From positions 86,001-150,000 of the forward strand of contig NZ_LAHO01000014.1 in the NCBI RefSeq assembly GCF_000987775.1: a stretch of 64,000 nucleotides of DNA. The letters are read 5' to 3'. The notes under the pieces were generated by a model. That model did no database searches, was not told where the DNA came from, and was given only the letters and a program-made list of their open reading frames with translations. This document shows, one piece after another, positions 24,900 through 35,249 of the stretch (position 1 is the stretch's first letter; each line of letters starts with the position of its first letter). The stretch is from Arsukibacterium ikkense (lineage in GTDB: Bacteria > Pseudomonadota > Gammaproteobacteria > Enterobacterales > Alteromonadaceae). The position numbers and the translations under genes are program-made.

Positions 24900-25175
24900 A
24901 TCCTTATTTCTCCCACTTTCAGCCATTTTTATTTGATGCATCGCTGCTAGGTTAGCAAAGCCAATGTGACTAAAACGTCGCTGAAATGCGGAAGCTATCC
25001 ACATTGTTTTTTTGTTGCATACGGTATGCTGTTAAACTACGCTGCGCTTTACCTTCACTGGAAGCTTATCCGTTTAAGGCTGTTATGGATCCCCCCTGTC
25101 TGTTAACAACGAGCAGTATGGGTTCGTCAGCCTGATGCCACTAAAGCGGAAGCTAAACAGGACATTGATACTATT

Positions 25176-25961
25176 ATGATCAAGACAATTTGCCTGCCCG
25201 CCTTAATGGCGTTTTTATTACTAATAAGCGTGCCTGTTAGTTCAGAGCCCTTACCGCACTCAGAATCAGTAGTGGCGTTGACGATTAAAAACCTGTCAGC
25301 CAATGTTGATAATCGAATTTCTAACATGAAGCTGCTGGCCAATACCATTGCCAACGATGCCCATATTCACGCATGGCGGGAGAATGGTTTTACACCAGGC
25401 GAAGAGCCGGTGCTGATAAGTAAACTGGGTTATTTAGTACAACAATATGAGCTTACCAGCGCCTCTTTTGCTGATACAAAAAGCCATAAATATTGGAATC
25501 ATGAAGGCTTTTTACGTGTGCTGGTTCCCGAGGTAGATACCTGGTATTTCGCTTATTTGCAAAGCGGCAAGCAAGATCAGATAAGCGTGTATCATGACAA
25601 AAACAAAAACCGCGTCGATCTGTATATTAATTACCGACAAGCGAATGGCTATGGTTTATCGGGTATTGCAACGTCGTTTGATGGTGTTGTTCGTATGTTG
25701 CAAGACTCGCCGTTAAGCCAACAGGGTGAGTTGTTTATCGTCGATCACAAGGGCGTAATTCAGGTACACCCTGATCCTGACGTGGCGGGCAAATTTAGCT
25801 TAGAGCAACGTTATTCAAAAGAAACCTCGCAGCACCTTCTCAAGCCACAAGCGTTTAATCATACCACCACGGTTGGCGCACAACAGCAGTATTTAGTATC
25901 CAGTTATATCCCAAGTATGGGGTGGTATCTCGTCGCGCAACTTACTGGTGAATTATATTGA
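25176..25961 (+). CDS. Stand-alone periplasmic Cache-like sensor domain
   Basis: The 261-residue protein has a signal peptide (LPALMAFLLLISVPVSSEP) and then a region with double-Cache features: a long helix (VDNRISNMKLLANTIAND), a ligand-pocket-like segment (YFAYLQSGKQDQISVYHDK), FIVDHKGVIQVHPDP, and MGWYLVAQ near the end. In chemoreceptors and diguanylate cyclases the next element would be a membrane helix and a signalling domain. Here the gene stops. It may be a genuine secreted sensor or a truncated receptor; a REP-like repeat begins six bases after the stop. Confidence 0.75.
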   Translation: MIKTICLPALMAFLLLISVPVSSEPLPHSESVVALTIKNLSANVDNRISNMKLLANTIANDAHIHAWRENGFTPGEEPVLISKLGYLVQQYELTSASFADTKSHKYWNHEGFLRVLVPEVDTWYFAYLQSGKQDQISVYHDKNKNRVDLYINYRQANGYGLSGIATSFDGVVRMLQDSPLSQQGELFIVDHKGVIQVHPDPDVAGKFSLEQRYSKETSQHLLKPQAFNHTTTVGAQQQYLVSSYIPSMGWYLVAQLTGELY

Positions 25962-25966
25962 ACCGC

Positions 25967-26003
25967 TGTGCCTGGGCCCCAAGGATGCTAAAGGACAGGC
26001 ACA
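25967..26003. repeat. REP-like inverted repeat
   Basis: TGTGCCTG (25967-25974) and CAGGCACA (25996-26003) are perfect 8-bp inverted arms. The right arm lies in GGACAGGCACAAAGG, the same word as at 17850. Confidence 0.6.
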
Positions 26004-26056
26004 AAGGTGTTTTTGTTGCGTTGAAAAAGGGTATTCACTGAACCGGAGTTTATGTG

Positions 26057-26620
26057 ATGCAGCTACTGATAGTAACCGATATCTTCGGTGTGTGTAACGG
26101 CCTTAGCCGCTTGTTGCAGGATTTAGCCGCCGTTGCCAGCCGGGTACAGCTTGTCGATCCTTATCATGGACAGGCACAGTATTATTCGGATGAACCGCAG
26201 GCCTATGCCGCCTATAGCGCACAATGCGGCCACGATGCTTATGTACTAAAAGTGCAACAGGCGCTGCAAAACGCGGCCCAGCCGTTTGATTTGGCCATTG
26301 GCTTTAGTGCCGGTGCCAGCGCCTTATGGCGTGCTGTGGCGCAAGCTAATGTTGGCATGGCAAAGCAAGCGCTACTGTTTTATCCGGGGCAAATTTATCA
26401 GCATTTAGCGCTGAAACCGCAAGTACCCACGCGGATTATCTTTGGCCACAGCGAGCCACATTTTGCAATTAGTGATATCTGCACTCAATTACAACAACAG
26501 CCGGGTGTGACAGCCGTTAGTACAATGTACGCACATGGCTTTATGAATCCGGCGTCAACAGCTTTTAATGAGGCAGGTTACCAGCAGCAGCTAAGCAAGT
26601 TGCTTGGGCTTTTGGCTTAA
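26057..26620 (+). CDS. Alpha/beta hydrolase (dienelactone hydrolase-like)
   Basis: The protein has 187 residues from ATG 26057 with GGAG nine bases upstream. It opens LLIVTDIFG, has a nucleophile elbow GFSAGAS and a probable catalytic His in AHGFMNP near the C-terminus, typical of small dienelactone-hydrolase-type enzymes. Substrate unknown. A remnant resembling its 3' end lies at 15770-15838. Confidence 0.75.
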   Translation: MQLLIVTDIFGVCNGLSRLLQDLAAVASRVQLVDPYHGQAQYYSDEPQAYAAYSAQCGHDAYVLKVQQALQNAAQPFDLAIGFSAGASALWRAVAQANVGMAKQALLFYPGQIYQHLALKPQVPTRIIFGHSEPHFAISDICTQLQQQPGVTAVSTMYAHGFMNPASTAFNEAGYQQQLSKLLGLLA

Positions 26621-26731
26621 CGCTGTTTCCCAGCTTGTCTTTGTTACTGCAGCTAAAGCGGCTAAAGAAGTGTGAAAAGGGGAGCGGTTTTAATACTGAT
26701 CACATTCTTCCAATCGTTGTTCTGATAGCAT

Positions 26732-27415
26732 TTACGGGTTGGGTTGGCTTAGGAGTTGTTGCAGCGGCTCTGCCAAATGCTGCAGGTGTGAGCCAAGTAT
26801 ATGACAAACCGCCATGCTGTTTAAGGCGGCGGCATACCAACTGCCTTCTGACCAATCGGTTGCGGTCGCCAGATAGGCGGTAGCAGAGGGCTCATCTTCC
26901 AACACGATATCGGCCCGTTTTTGCTGCAACAAGCCAAAAGCTTGCTCAAGACTTGCCACCTCCAGCCGCTTTCCTGCAAAGTGCGTCTGCTCTGCCATCT
27001 TAAAGCCACGGATATGCACCACGATAAGGCGGGGGTTGTTTTGCCAGTTTTCCAGGGTTTTGCTTGAAAGCGCGTAGGCTTTTAGTGTGAAATCACCAAG
27101 AGGCACTGGGATCATCAGAATATCCGGGTATGCATTTTGAAGATCACAAAGGCGAAACAGATCGGCATCGAGCGCCTGTGAGCGGACTAAGCGTAATCGT
27201 CGCTCAGATGGCAGGGGCAAGAAAATCGGTTGATACCCCAGCTGCTGATAGGCCAGCTGCAAACGTTGCTCTATCAGAGAGCTTAGTTCAGATGGGCTTT
27301 GCGTGCTGCCAATACTGATTTCAGGCAAGCTGTCGGCCAAGGCATTGCTCACGATCAGCAAACCGCCAAGAGTTAGACACCTTATCCAGGGATGGCCACT
27401 TATTAACAAAAGCAT
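26732..27415 (-). CDS. Periplasmic substrate-binding-like protein
   Basis: The 227-residue protein has a signal peptide (CLTLGGLLIVSNALADSLP). The following sequence has the layout of family-3 solute-binding domains (IEQRLQLAYQQLGYQPIFLPLPSERRL, then FGLLQQKRADIVLEDEP). No permease or ATPase lies nearby, so it may be a stand-alone binding protein, as is common in this group. Ligand unknown. Confidence 0.75.
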   Translation of the reverse strand: MLLLISGHPWIRCLTLGGLLIVSNALADSLPEISIGSTQSPSELSSLIEQRLQLAYQQLGYQPIFLPLPSERRLRLVRSQALDADLFRLCDLQNAYPDILMIPVPLGDFTLKAYALSSKTLENWQNNPRLIVVHIRGFKMAEQTHFAGKRLEVASLEQAFGLLQQKRADIVLEDEPSATAYLATATDWSEGSWYAAALNSMAVCHILGSHLQHLAEPLQQLLSQPNP

Positions 27416-27547
27416 CGAACCCCTGTGCTGTGTAGACGTCCCTCCCAGTATAGGTTGCGATTACACTGCCGCCCAGAGCGAACAGGCTCTTTTTTGTTGC
27501 TTTAGCCGCTCAAGCCAGGCCAGCTATAGGGCCTGGAATTCTGGAAG

Positions 27548-27651
27548 GTATACACAAACTGGCCGGGGATAAAGTCGATTCCGGCGAAGGTGACTGGTAG
27601 GTTGATATCACCTAAATCGCGTTGTAAGTTTTCATTGGGTGAATACCCAGC
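27548..27651 (-). pseudogene. Broken copy of the 3' half of rraA
   Basis: These ~104 bases match the rraA gene at 28207-28310 at roughly 85-90% by eye, in the same orientation. A one-base deletion near 27620 breaks the frame. It contains no start or stop of rraA. It lies on the other side of the lipoprotein gene 27662-28090, so an rraA fragment was duplicated around that gene. Confidence 0.85.
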
Positions 27652-27661
27652 GCTTAGTGTA

Positions 27662-28090
27662 TTAACGGGGAAACAACTCTGCGCAATTGGTTATCGGTTT
27701 AAGCTCAGTTAATTGCTCCAGAAACACGACATGAACCTGATTAATTAACCATTTATCGTTTTCACTACGGTAAGCCAGGTTAAACTGCAGTGGTTGTTGC
27801 TCACTGTCCTGGCCTGCTAAGGCCAGGCAGCCGGTATTGCCAGTGATAAGCTCTGCATGCTGTAACTGTTCTGCCATCATGTTTTTAAACAGTAATTGCT
27901 GCGTGACCGAAGAATCATTAAATGACTTAGGTAACAGGCTGGAGCTAAAGTAAGCCGGTGCCAGTTGTTCGACGTTTTCCGCATTAATCTGGCTACTGTA
28001 ATCAGTGTAAGTTTGATACAAAGAAACCGGCTTTGTCGCTGCGCAGCCGAGTAACGCCAATATGGCTGCAACGCTAACGATATATTTCAT
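27662..28090 (-). CDS. Small lipoprotein of unknown function
   Basis: The protein has 142 residues from ATG 28090, preceded by TAGGGAATT. The signal ends in lipobox LALLGC, and the mature protein begins AATKPVSLYQTYTDYSSQINAENV. I do not recognise a family. It sits between rraA and a broken rraA fragment, which suggests that this small region was rearranged. Confidence 0.7.
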   Translation of the reverse strand: MKYIVSVAAILALLGCAATKPVSLYQTYTDYSSQINAENVEQLAPAYFSSSLLPKSFNDSSVTQQLLFKNMMAEQLQHAELITGNTGCLALAGQDSEQQPLQFNLAYRSENDKWLINQVHVVFLEQLTELKPITNCAELFPR

Positions 28091-28163
28091 CGCTAATTCC
28101 CTATAGATGACTGTGATTCCATGGGTTAGATTACTTTGAAAAAAACCTAAAATGAAGAGCTGG

Positions 28164-28646
28164 TTACAGCAGGGCTTTAGTCGCCACCAAAACCCCATTA
28201 TTATCGGCATACACAAACTGACCGGGGATAAAATCGACTCCGGCAAACGTCACTGTTAGGTTGATATCCCCTAAATCGCGCTTGTCGGTTTTCATCGGGT
28301 GAATACCCAGTGCCTGCACACCGAGCAGGGTTTGGCGTATTTCGTCAATATCCCGAATACAGCCGTTGATAATAATACCTTCCCAGCCATTACTTGCGGC
28401 TTGCTCGGCCAGCATATCGCCCAGCAGCGCATGGCGCTTTGAGCCGCCGCCATCGACTACCAGTACCTTGCCCTGGCCGGGGGTGGCCACCAGCTGTTTT
28501 ACTTTGGAGTTATCTTCAAAGCATTTTACCGTAACAATTTGCCCGCCAAAGGCCGCATTGCCACCGTAGTTTTGAAAAATGGGTTCAGCGACGCGAATGC
28601 TGTCAGCATGGGCGTCGCAGAGATCGGGCAGGGTGAAGTGGGGCAT
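28164..28646 (-). CDS. rraA: Ribonuclease E activity regulator RraA
   Basis: The protein has 160 residues from ATG 28646 behind AAGGAG, close to the usual 161. Family blocks are present: [65 protein letters not shown] and [15 protein letters not shown]. In E. coli RraA binds RNase E and lowers its activity. Some relatives are aldolases, but the sequence fits the RraA branch. Confidence 0.93.
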   Translation of the reverse strand: MPHFTLPDLCDAHADSIRVAEPIFQNYGGNAAFGGQIVTVKCFEDNSKVKQLVATPGQGKVLVVDGGGSKRHALLGDMLAEQAASNGWEGIIINGCIRDIDEIRQTLLGVQALGIHPMKTDKRDLGDINLTVTFAGVDFIPGQFVYADNNGVLVATKALL

Positions 28647-28697
28647 TTGTAAACTCCTTCTTAACATCAGTCTTTTGCCGTCATGCTTTAGAGCATG

Positions 28698-28923
28698 GCT
28701 CGAACCGGTTTGCCTGCTTTTTTGAACCTGCAACAGGAAATGATAAAGCGAGATTAGGTTTACTCTAAGCTAACCGTTGAAGCCCTGGACGGGCGGATAA
28801 ATTCGTCAGGAACGAATTTAAACAGCCCTGCTGGCCCGAAGGGTGAACTTCATGGATGAAGTTCATAAACGAGCCCCCAGGGATGGGTTTACGGCGTGTC
28901 AGCGTGGGTAAGCCGGTTCGAGC
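28698..28923. repeat. Intergenic hairpin element, copy C (MITE-like)
   Basis: The 226-bp element between rraA and gltD has terminal inverted repeats GCTCGAACCGG / CCGGTTCGAGC (11 bp, perfect). Inside are three hairpins: TAAATTCG with loop core CGTCAGGAACG (28798-28820), TGAACTTCAT-GG-ATGAAGTTCA (28844-28865), and CCC-AGGGAT-GGG (28875-28887). The same loop cores with different stems occur in copies A, B and D. No coding potential. Confidence 0.8.
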
Positions 28924-28962
28924 ATTTCTCCGTATCCAATGCTAAGTCAAAGTAACAGGCTT

Positions 28963-30384
<1,422 letters not shown>

Positions 30385-33300
30385 TTACATCGCCTGAACC
30401 CGCAGCTCGGCAGAAGAGCGAGCGCGGTGTCCCAGCAAGGTATTTACATCGCTGGTTTTGGGTTTGACCAACTTAAATTTGCTTAAGTAGTTATTAAAAT
30501 CTGACAGGATGCGCTGGGCTTTGTCGCTGCCGGTTTCCTCTACGTGTTGGTGCAGCAGGCTGCGCAGGTGCTCTTGCAATATTGGCGTGCTGACGTCCAG
30601 CGCCTCTACCAGCTCGGGGTTTAGCCTCAGCTCTAAATCGTTTTGCTCGTCCAGCAAATAAGCAAAGCCGCCGGTCATACCGGCGCCAAAGTTAACCCCG
30701 GTGCAACCCAGCACTACCACCACACCGCCGGTCATATATTCACAGCAGTTGTCGCCGGTGCCTTCCACTACCGCTAAGGCGCCCGAGTTACGCACGGCAA
30801 AGCGTTCGCCGGCCTGGCCGGCGGCATAAAAGCGGCCGCCGGTAGCGCCGTATAAGCAGGTATTGCCGGCAATGGCAAAGCCATTTTTGGCAAAGCTGGC
30901 GCCTTTGGCCGGGAATATGGCTATCTGGCCGCCGGTCATGCCTTTACCAACGTAATCGTTGGCATCGCCCTGCAGCGCTAAGTGCAGGCCGCCGGCATTC
31001 CACACGCCAAAGCTTTGGCCGGCAGTGCCGGTAAAGCGCAGGCGGATTGGGTCGGTCGCCATGCCCTGATTACCATGCAGGCGGGCAATAAAGCCCGACA
31101 AAGCCGCGCCAACCGAGCGGTCGGTGTTGCGAATGGGCAGGCTGAGCTGGCCGCCGGTTTTATGCTTAACCATCTGCTCGCAGCGCTCCAGCAACAGCTG
31201 ATTTAGCTTCCCTGAGTCAAACGGTGTGTTGTTTTTAACACAATAAAGTGGCTTGTCTGAGGTAACGCCGCTGGCTTGCAAGATAGGGCTTAAATCTAAC
31301 TTGGCTTGCTTCTGGGTTTCACTGGCTTTGGCGGCCAGTAAATCGGTGCGGCCTATTAGCTGGGTCAGTTCAGTTACCCCAAGCTGCGCCATTAGCTCGC
31401 GTACTTCTAAGGCTAAAAACTTAAAGTAATTCATTACCATTTCTGGCAGGCCGGTAAAGTGATCGCGGCGCAGGGTTTCATCCTGGGTTGCCACGCCGGT
31501 AGCACAGTTATTTAAGTGGCAAATCCGCAGGAATTTACAGCCCAGCGCTACCATAGGGCCGGTACCAAAACCAAAGCTTTCGGCGCCTAAAATAGCCGCT
31601 TTAACCACGTCGAGGCCGGTTTTTAAGCCGCCATCTACCTGTAAGCGCACCCGGTCGCGCAGGCCGTTTTCGACTAAGGCCTGATGTACTTCTGCCAGGC
31701 CAAGCTCCCACGGGCTGCCGGCATATTTAACTGAGGTTAGCGGGCTGGCACCGGTGCCGCCATCGTAGCCCGATACGGTAATTAAATCGGCGTAGGCCTT
31801 GGCCACGCCGGTGGCAATGGTGCCGATACCCGGCTCTGACACCAGTTTTACCGAGATCAGTGCCTGTGGATTGACCTGTTTTAAATCGAAAATCAGCTGG
31901 GCTAAATCTTCAATCGAGTAAATATCATGGTGTGGCGGCGGCGAAATTAAGGTAACGCCGGGCACCGAATAGCGCAGCCGGGCAATTTCGGCCGTAACCT
32001 TTTCGCCGGGTAACTGGCCGCCTTCACCGGGTTTGGCGCCCTGGGCGACTTTAATCTGAATCACTTCAGCATTAACCAGGTAATGCGGGGTTACGCCAAA
32101 GCGGCCTGAGGCCACCTGCTTAATCTTGGAGTTTTTCTCGGTACCAAAGCGGCGTGGATCTTCACCGCCTTCACCAGAATTCGAGCGCCCGCCCAAGCGG
32201 TTCATCGCAATAGCCAGTGCTTCGTGCGCTTCCGGGCTGAGTGCGCCAATCGACATCGCCGCGCTGTCAAAGCGCGGATATAAACTCTCGGCCGCTTCCA
32301 CTTCAGCTAAAGCGATACCGTCGGTGTCAGTGGCCAGTTGCAGTAAATCACGCAAATGGGCTACCGGCCGCTGGTTAACATGGTTGCTGTACACCTGGTA
32401 ATCTTCGTATTTGCCCGAACGTACCGCTTTTTGCAAGCTGGTGACTACATCGGGGTTGTAGGCGTGGTACTCGCCATCGTGCACGTATTTTAATAAGCCA
32501 CCGTGGTTCATCGGCTTGCGCTTTAACCAGGCCATATTGGCCAGCTGCTGCACGTCTTGTTCAAAGTCGATAAAGTTGGCACCGCCAATCCGCGACGGCA
32601 CGTCGGCAAAGCACAGTTGCATCACGTCTTTGTTAATACCCACGGCTTCAAACAGGTTAGAGCAGCGATAACTGGCCACAGTAGAAATGCCCATTTTCGA
32701 CATGATTTTATAAAGGCCTTTGTTAATGCCTTTGCGGTAATTCAGCACGGCCTGGCGCGCACTTAAGTTAATAGTGCCTTTTTCCACCAGTTGCTCAACG
32801 GTTTCATAAGCCAGAAACGGGTAGATGCCGGTAGCGCCCAAACCAATTAGCACCGCAAAATGATGCGAGTCGCGGGCGCTGGCGGTTTCAATAATAATGT
32901 TGGAATCACAGCGCAGCTGGGCATTAACCAGCGCCAGTTGCACAGCACCGACCGCCATGGCCGCCGGAATAGGGATCATGCCTTGCTCGATGCGCCGATC
33001 GGTTAAGATCACCAGCACTACCTTATTGTCGCGTACCGCGCTAACTACCGCCTCGCAGAGCTGGCGGGTGGCTTGTTCTAAATTGTGTTGCTGCGGGTCA
33101 AAATTTAACGAAAACACCTGGTTTTTATAGTATTTTTCATCAGCCTGCCGCAGTTGCTTTAAGTCGGAATACATCATTACCGGCGATTCAAACTGAATAC
33201 GGCGGGCATAACCAGCGGTTTCTTTAAACACGTTATGCTCGCGGCCAATACTGGTAGCCAGCGACATTACATGCGCTTCGCGCAGCGGGTCGATAGGTGG

Positions 33301-34848
33301 GTTGGTAACCTGGGCAAATTGCTGGCGAAAATAGTCAAACATATTGCGGGGCTTGCGCGATAAAACCGCCATTGGCGTGTCATCACCCATTGAACCCACG
33401 GCTTCCTGGCCATCTTTGGCCAGTACCGTCATTACCTGCTCAATTTCTTCATAGCTGTAGTTAAACAGCTTGTGATACACCTGCATGGTGTCGTCGTCGA
33501 ATACCCGCTTACCAATCAAGTCCGTTTCATATTTTTCATAAGGTACCAGCCGCTGCACGTTATCGTCTAACCAGCTGCGATAGGTATGGCGGGCCATTAA
33601 ATCGGTGTCTATTTCATCAGAGCGCCAGATCTTGCCGGTGGTGGTATCGATTGCCAGCATTTCGCCGGGGCCAACCCGGCCTTTTTCGACCACTTCATCC
33701 GGGGTGTAATCCCAGATACCGACTTCTGAGGCCAGGGTAATTAGTTTATCGCGGGTAATGACAAAGCGAGCCGGGCGCAGGCCGTTGCGGTCCAGGTTAC
33801 AGGCCACATGCTGGCCGTTGGTCATGACGATACCGGCCGGGCCGTCCCACGGCTCCATATGCATCGAGTTAAATTCGTAAAAGGCTTTTAAGTTGTCATC
33901 CATTACCCGGTTGCCCTGCCAGGCTGGTGGTACCAGCAAGCGCATGGCGCGGAATAAATCCATACCACCGGCTAACAACAGTTCCAGCTGGTTATCCAGC
34001 GAGCTGGAGTCAGAGCCCGTCTGGCTAACAAAGGGCGCGGCTTCCTGTAAGTCGGGCAGTAACGGCGAGGAGAACTTGTACTGGCGGGCACGGGCCCATT
34101 GGCGGTTACCGGTAATAGTATTAATTTCACCGTTATGCGCCAGATAACGAAACGGCTGCGCCAATGGCCAGCGTGGCATGGTATTAGTAGAAAACCGTTG
34201 GTGAAACACGCAAATAGCCGTTTCCATGCGGATATCGGCTAAGTCGGTATAAAAACGCGGCAAGTCGGCCGGCATCATCAGGCCTTTAAATACCGTTACC
34301 AGGGACGAAAAACTGGGAATATAGAAATCCGCATCGGCTGCTAATTGCTGTTCAACCCGGCGTCTTACCATATACAGCCGGCGTTCTAAATCGTGATCGC
34401 CCCAGCCATGCGGTGCATTAACAATAACCTGCTCAATTTGTGGCATAGATTCCAGCGCCAGCGGGCCTAACACGCTGCTGTCGGTGGGTACGCTGCGCCA
34501 GGTCACCAGGCTTAGGGTTTCGCGGGCAATTTCTTTATTAATAATGGCTTTTGCTGCGGCCGCTTTCACTGGATCCTGGCTTAAGAAGATCATGCCAACG
34601 CCGTATTTTTTTGCCAGATTCCAGCCGTTTTCCTCGGCGATAGCCCGAAAGAAGCTGTCGGGCTTTTGCATTAATAAGCCGCAGCCATCACCGGTTTTAC
34701 CGTCGGCGGAAATGCCACCGCGATGCTGCATCCGATCTAAGCCATTAATGGCAGTTCTGACAATCCGATGGCTGGCCGCACCTTCCAGATGTGCTATCAG
34801 GCCAAAGCCACAATTTTCCCGTGCCTGACTATGTTGATACAACGCCAT
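30385..34848 (-). CDS. gltB: Glutamate synthase large subunit
   Basis: The 1487-residue protein is nearly the same length as the E. coli subunit. Cys13 in ENCGFGLIAHLEG is the expected N-terminal nucleophile of the glutaminase domain, so a 12-residue propeptide would be removed. The FMN synthase domain contains GYDGGTGASPL, and the 3Fe-4S cysteines lie in CKFLRICHLNNCATG. The C-terminus is the usual beta-helix (GNTCLYGATGGRFYAAG). It converts glutamine and 2-oxoglutarate to two glutamates. Tandem ARG boxes lie directly upstream (34874-34912). Confidence 0.98.
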   Translation of the reverse strand: MALYQHSQARENCGFGLIAHLEGAASHRIVRTAINGLDRMQHRGGISADGKTGDGCGLLMQKPDSFFRAIAEENGWNLAKKYGVGMIFLSQDPVKAAAAKAIINKEIARETLSLVTWRSVPTDSSVLGPLALESMPQIEQVIVNAPHGWGDHDLERRLYMVRRRVEQQLAADADFYIPSFSSLVTVFKGLMMPADLPRFYTDLADIRMETAICVFHQRFSTNTMPRWPLAQPFRYLAHNGEINTITGNRQWARARQYKFSSPLLPDLQEAAPFVSQTGSDSSSLDNQLELLLAGGMDLFRAMRLLVPPAWQGNRVMDDNLKAFYEFNSMHMEPWDGPAGIVMTNGQHVACNLDRNGLRPARFVITRDKLITLASEVGIWDYTPDEVVEKGRVGPGEMLAIDTTTGKIWRSDEIDTDLMARHTYRSWLDDNVQRLVPYEKYETDLIGKRVFDDDTMQVYHKLFNYSYEEIEQVMTVLAKDGQEAVGSMGDDTPMAVLSRKPRNMFDYFRQQFAQVTNPPIDPLREAHVMSLATSIGREHNVFKETAGYARRIQFESPVMMYSDLKQLRQADEKYYKNQVFSLNFDPQQHNLEQATRQLCEAVVSAVRDNKVVLVILTDRRIEQGMIPIPAAMAVGAVQLALVNAQLRCDSNIIIETASARDSHHFAVLIGLGATGIYPFLAYETVEQLVEKGTINLSARQAVLNYRKGINKGLYKIMSKMGISTVASYRCSNLFEAVGINKDVMQLCFADVPSRIGGANFIDFEQDVQQLANMAWLKRKPMNHGGLLKYVHDGEYHAYNPDVVTSLQKAVRSGKYEDYQVYSNHVNQRPVAHLRDLLQLATDTDGIALAEVEAAESLYPRFDSAAMSIGALSPEAHEALAIAMNRLGGRSNSGEGGEDPRRFGTEKNSKIKQVASGRFGVTPHYLVNAEVIQIKVAQGAKPGEGGQLPGEKVTAEIARLRYSVPGVTLISPPPHHDIYSIEDLAQLIFDLKQVNPQALISVKLVSEPGIGTIATGVAKAYADLITVSGYDGGTGASPLTSVKYAGSPWELGLAEVHQALVENGLRDRVRLQVDGGLKTGLDVVKAAILGAESFGFGTGPMVALGCKFLRICHLNNCATGVATQDETLRRDHFTGLPEMVMNYFKFLALEVRELMAQLGVTELTQLIGRTDLLAAKASETQKQAKLDLSPILQASGVTSDKPLYCVKNNTPFDSGKLNQLLLERCEQMVKHKTGGQLSLPIRNTDRSVGAALSGFIARLHGNQGMATDPIRLRFTGTAGQSFGVWNAGGLHLALQGDANDYVGKGMTGGQIAIFPAKGASFAKNGFAIAGNTCLYGATGGRFYAAGQAGERFAVRNSGALAVVEGTGDNCCEYMTGGVVVVLGCTGVNFGAGMTGGFAYLLDEQNDLELRLNPELVEALDVSTPILQEHLRSLLHQHVEETGSDKAQRILSDFNNYLSKFKLVKPKTSDVNTLLGHRARSSAELRVQAM

Positions 34849-34873
34849 GACTTACCTCCAAACTTGCCTTGCA

Positions 34874-34912
34874 AATGTATAATTATTTAATAAATGTGAA
34901 TTATTATTCTTT
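34874..34912 (-). promoter_or_regulatory. Tandem ArgR operator (ARG boxes) upstream of gltBD
   Basis: Two 18-bp boxes are separated by 3 bp, the canonical ArgR arrangement. Read on the plus strand the second core is TGAATTATTATTCT (9 of 10 fixed positions of TGAAT-WWWW-ATTCA). The first is TGTATAATTATTTA (8 of 10, symmetrical deviations). They lie ~26-64 bp upstream of the gltB ATG, over the expected promoter. In E. coli ArgR is known to act on gltBDF. Confidence 0.75.
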
Positions 34913-34930
34913 TATTTGGTTTCGTCGCTG

Positions 34931-34959
34931 CTGAAAGAAAATAACGAGAGTTCTTTCAG
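34931..34959 (-). promoter_or_regulatory. Inverted repeat upstream of gltB
   Basis: CTGAAAGAA and TTCTTTCAG form perfect 9-bp arms around an 11-base spacer, ~20 bp upstream of the ARG boxes. It could be an operator or a leader hairpin. The remaining stretch 34960-35162 holds no gene or motif I can identify. Confidence 0.4.
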
Positions 34960-35162
34960 AGGTCAATGCGTTGTAGTGTATTTACTCTAACTCTTTTGGC
35001 CGTCTAAACCCACCAAGCTGAACAGGTATACTAAGAAAAAGCCGAAAAAGCAAGTGAAGTTTATCCGTCTGGCCGTCTATTTGAATTTGGAACTGGTCGG
35101 TTGAAAATGAAAATAAATTACATGAATTGGCGTTATTTCCACCATCAATACCAGTTTGGCAT

Positions 35163-35190
35163 AAAAAAAAGCTGCCGGGGCAGCTTTTTT
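35163..35190 (-). terminator. Terminator after the dipeptidase gene
   Basis: AAGCTGCC-GG-GGCAGCTT is flanked by A- and T-runs on both sides, so it works in either direction. On the minus strand it ends the yfcC-dipeptidase transcript ~60 bp after the stop codon. Confidence 0.85.
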
Positions 35191-35249
35191 AGCTGAAGTA
35201 TAGTGGTGGCTTTGCATATATTTATGCTAAAAGCTGTTCAGCTGCAGGA

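Noticed and set aside
27475..27497. AGAGC-GAACAG-GCTCT plus T6 as a plus-strand terminator
   Set aside because: The stem is only 5 bp and there is no plus-strand gene ending here; kept as unproven.
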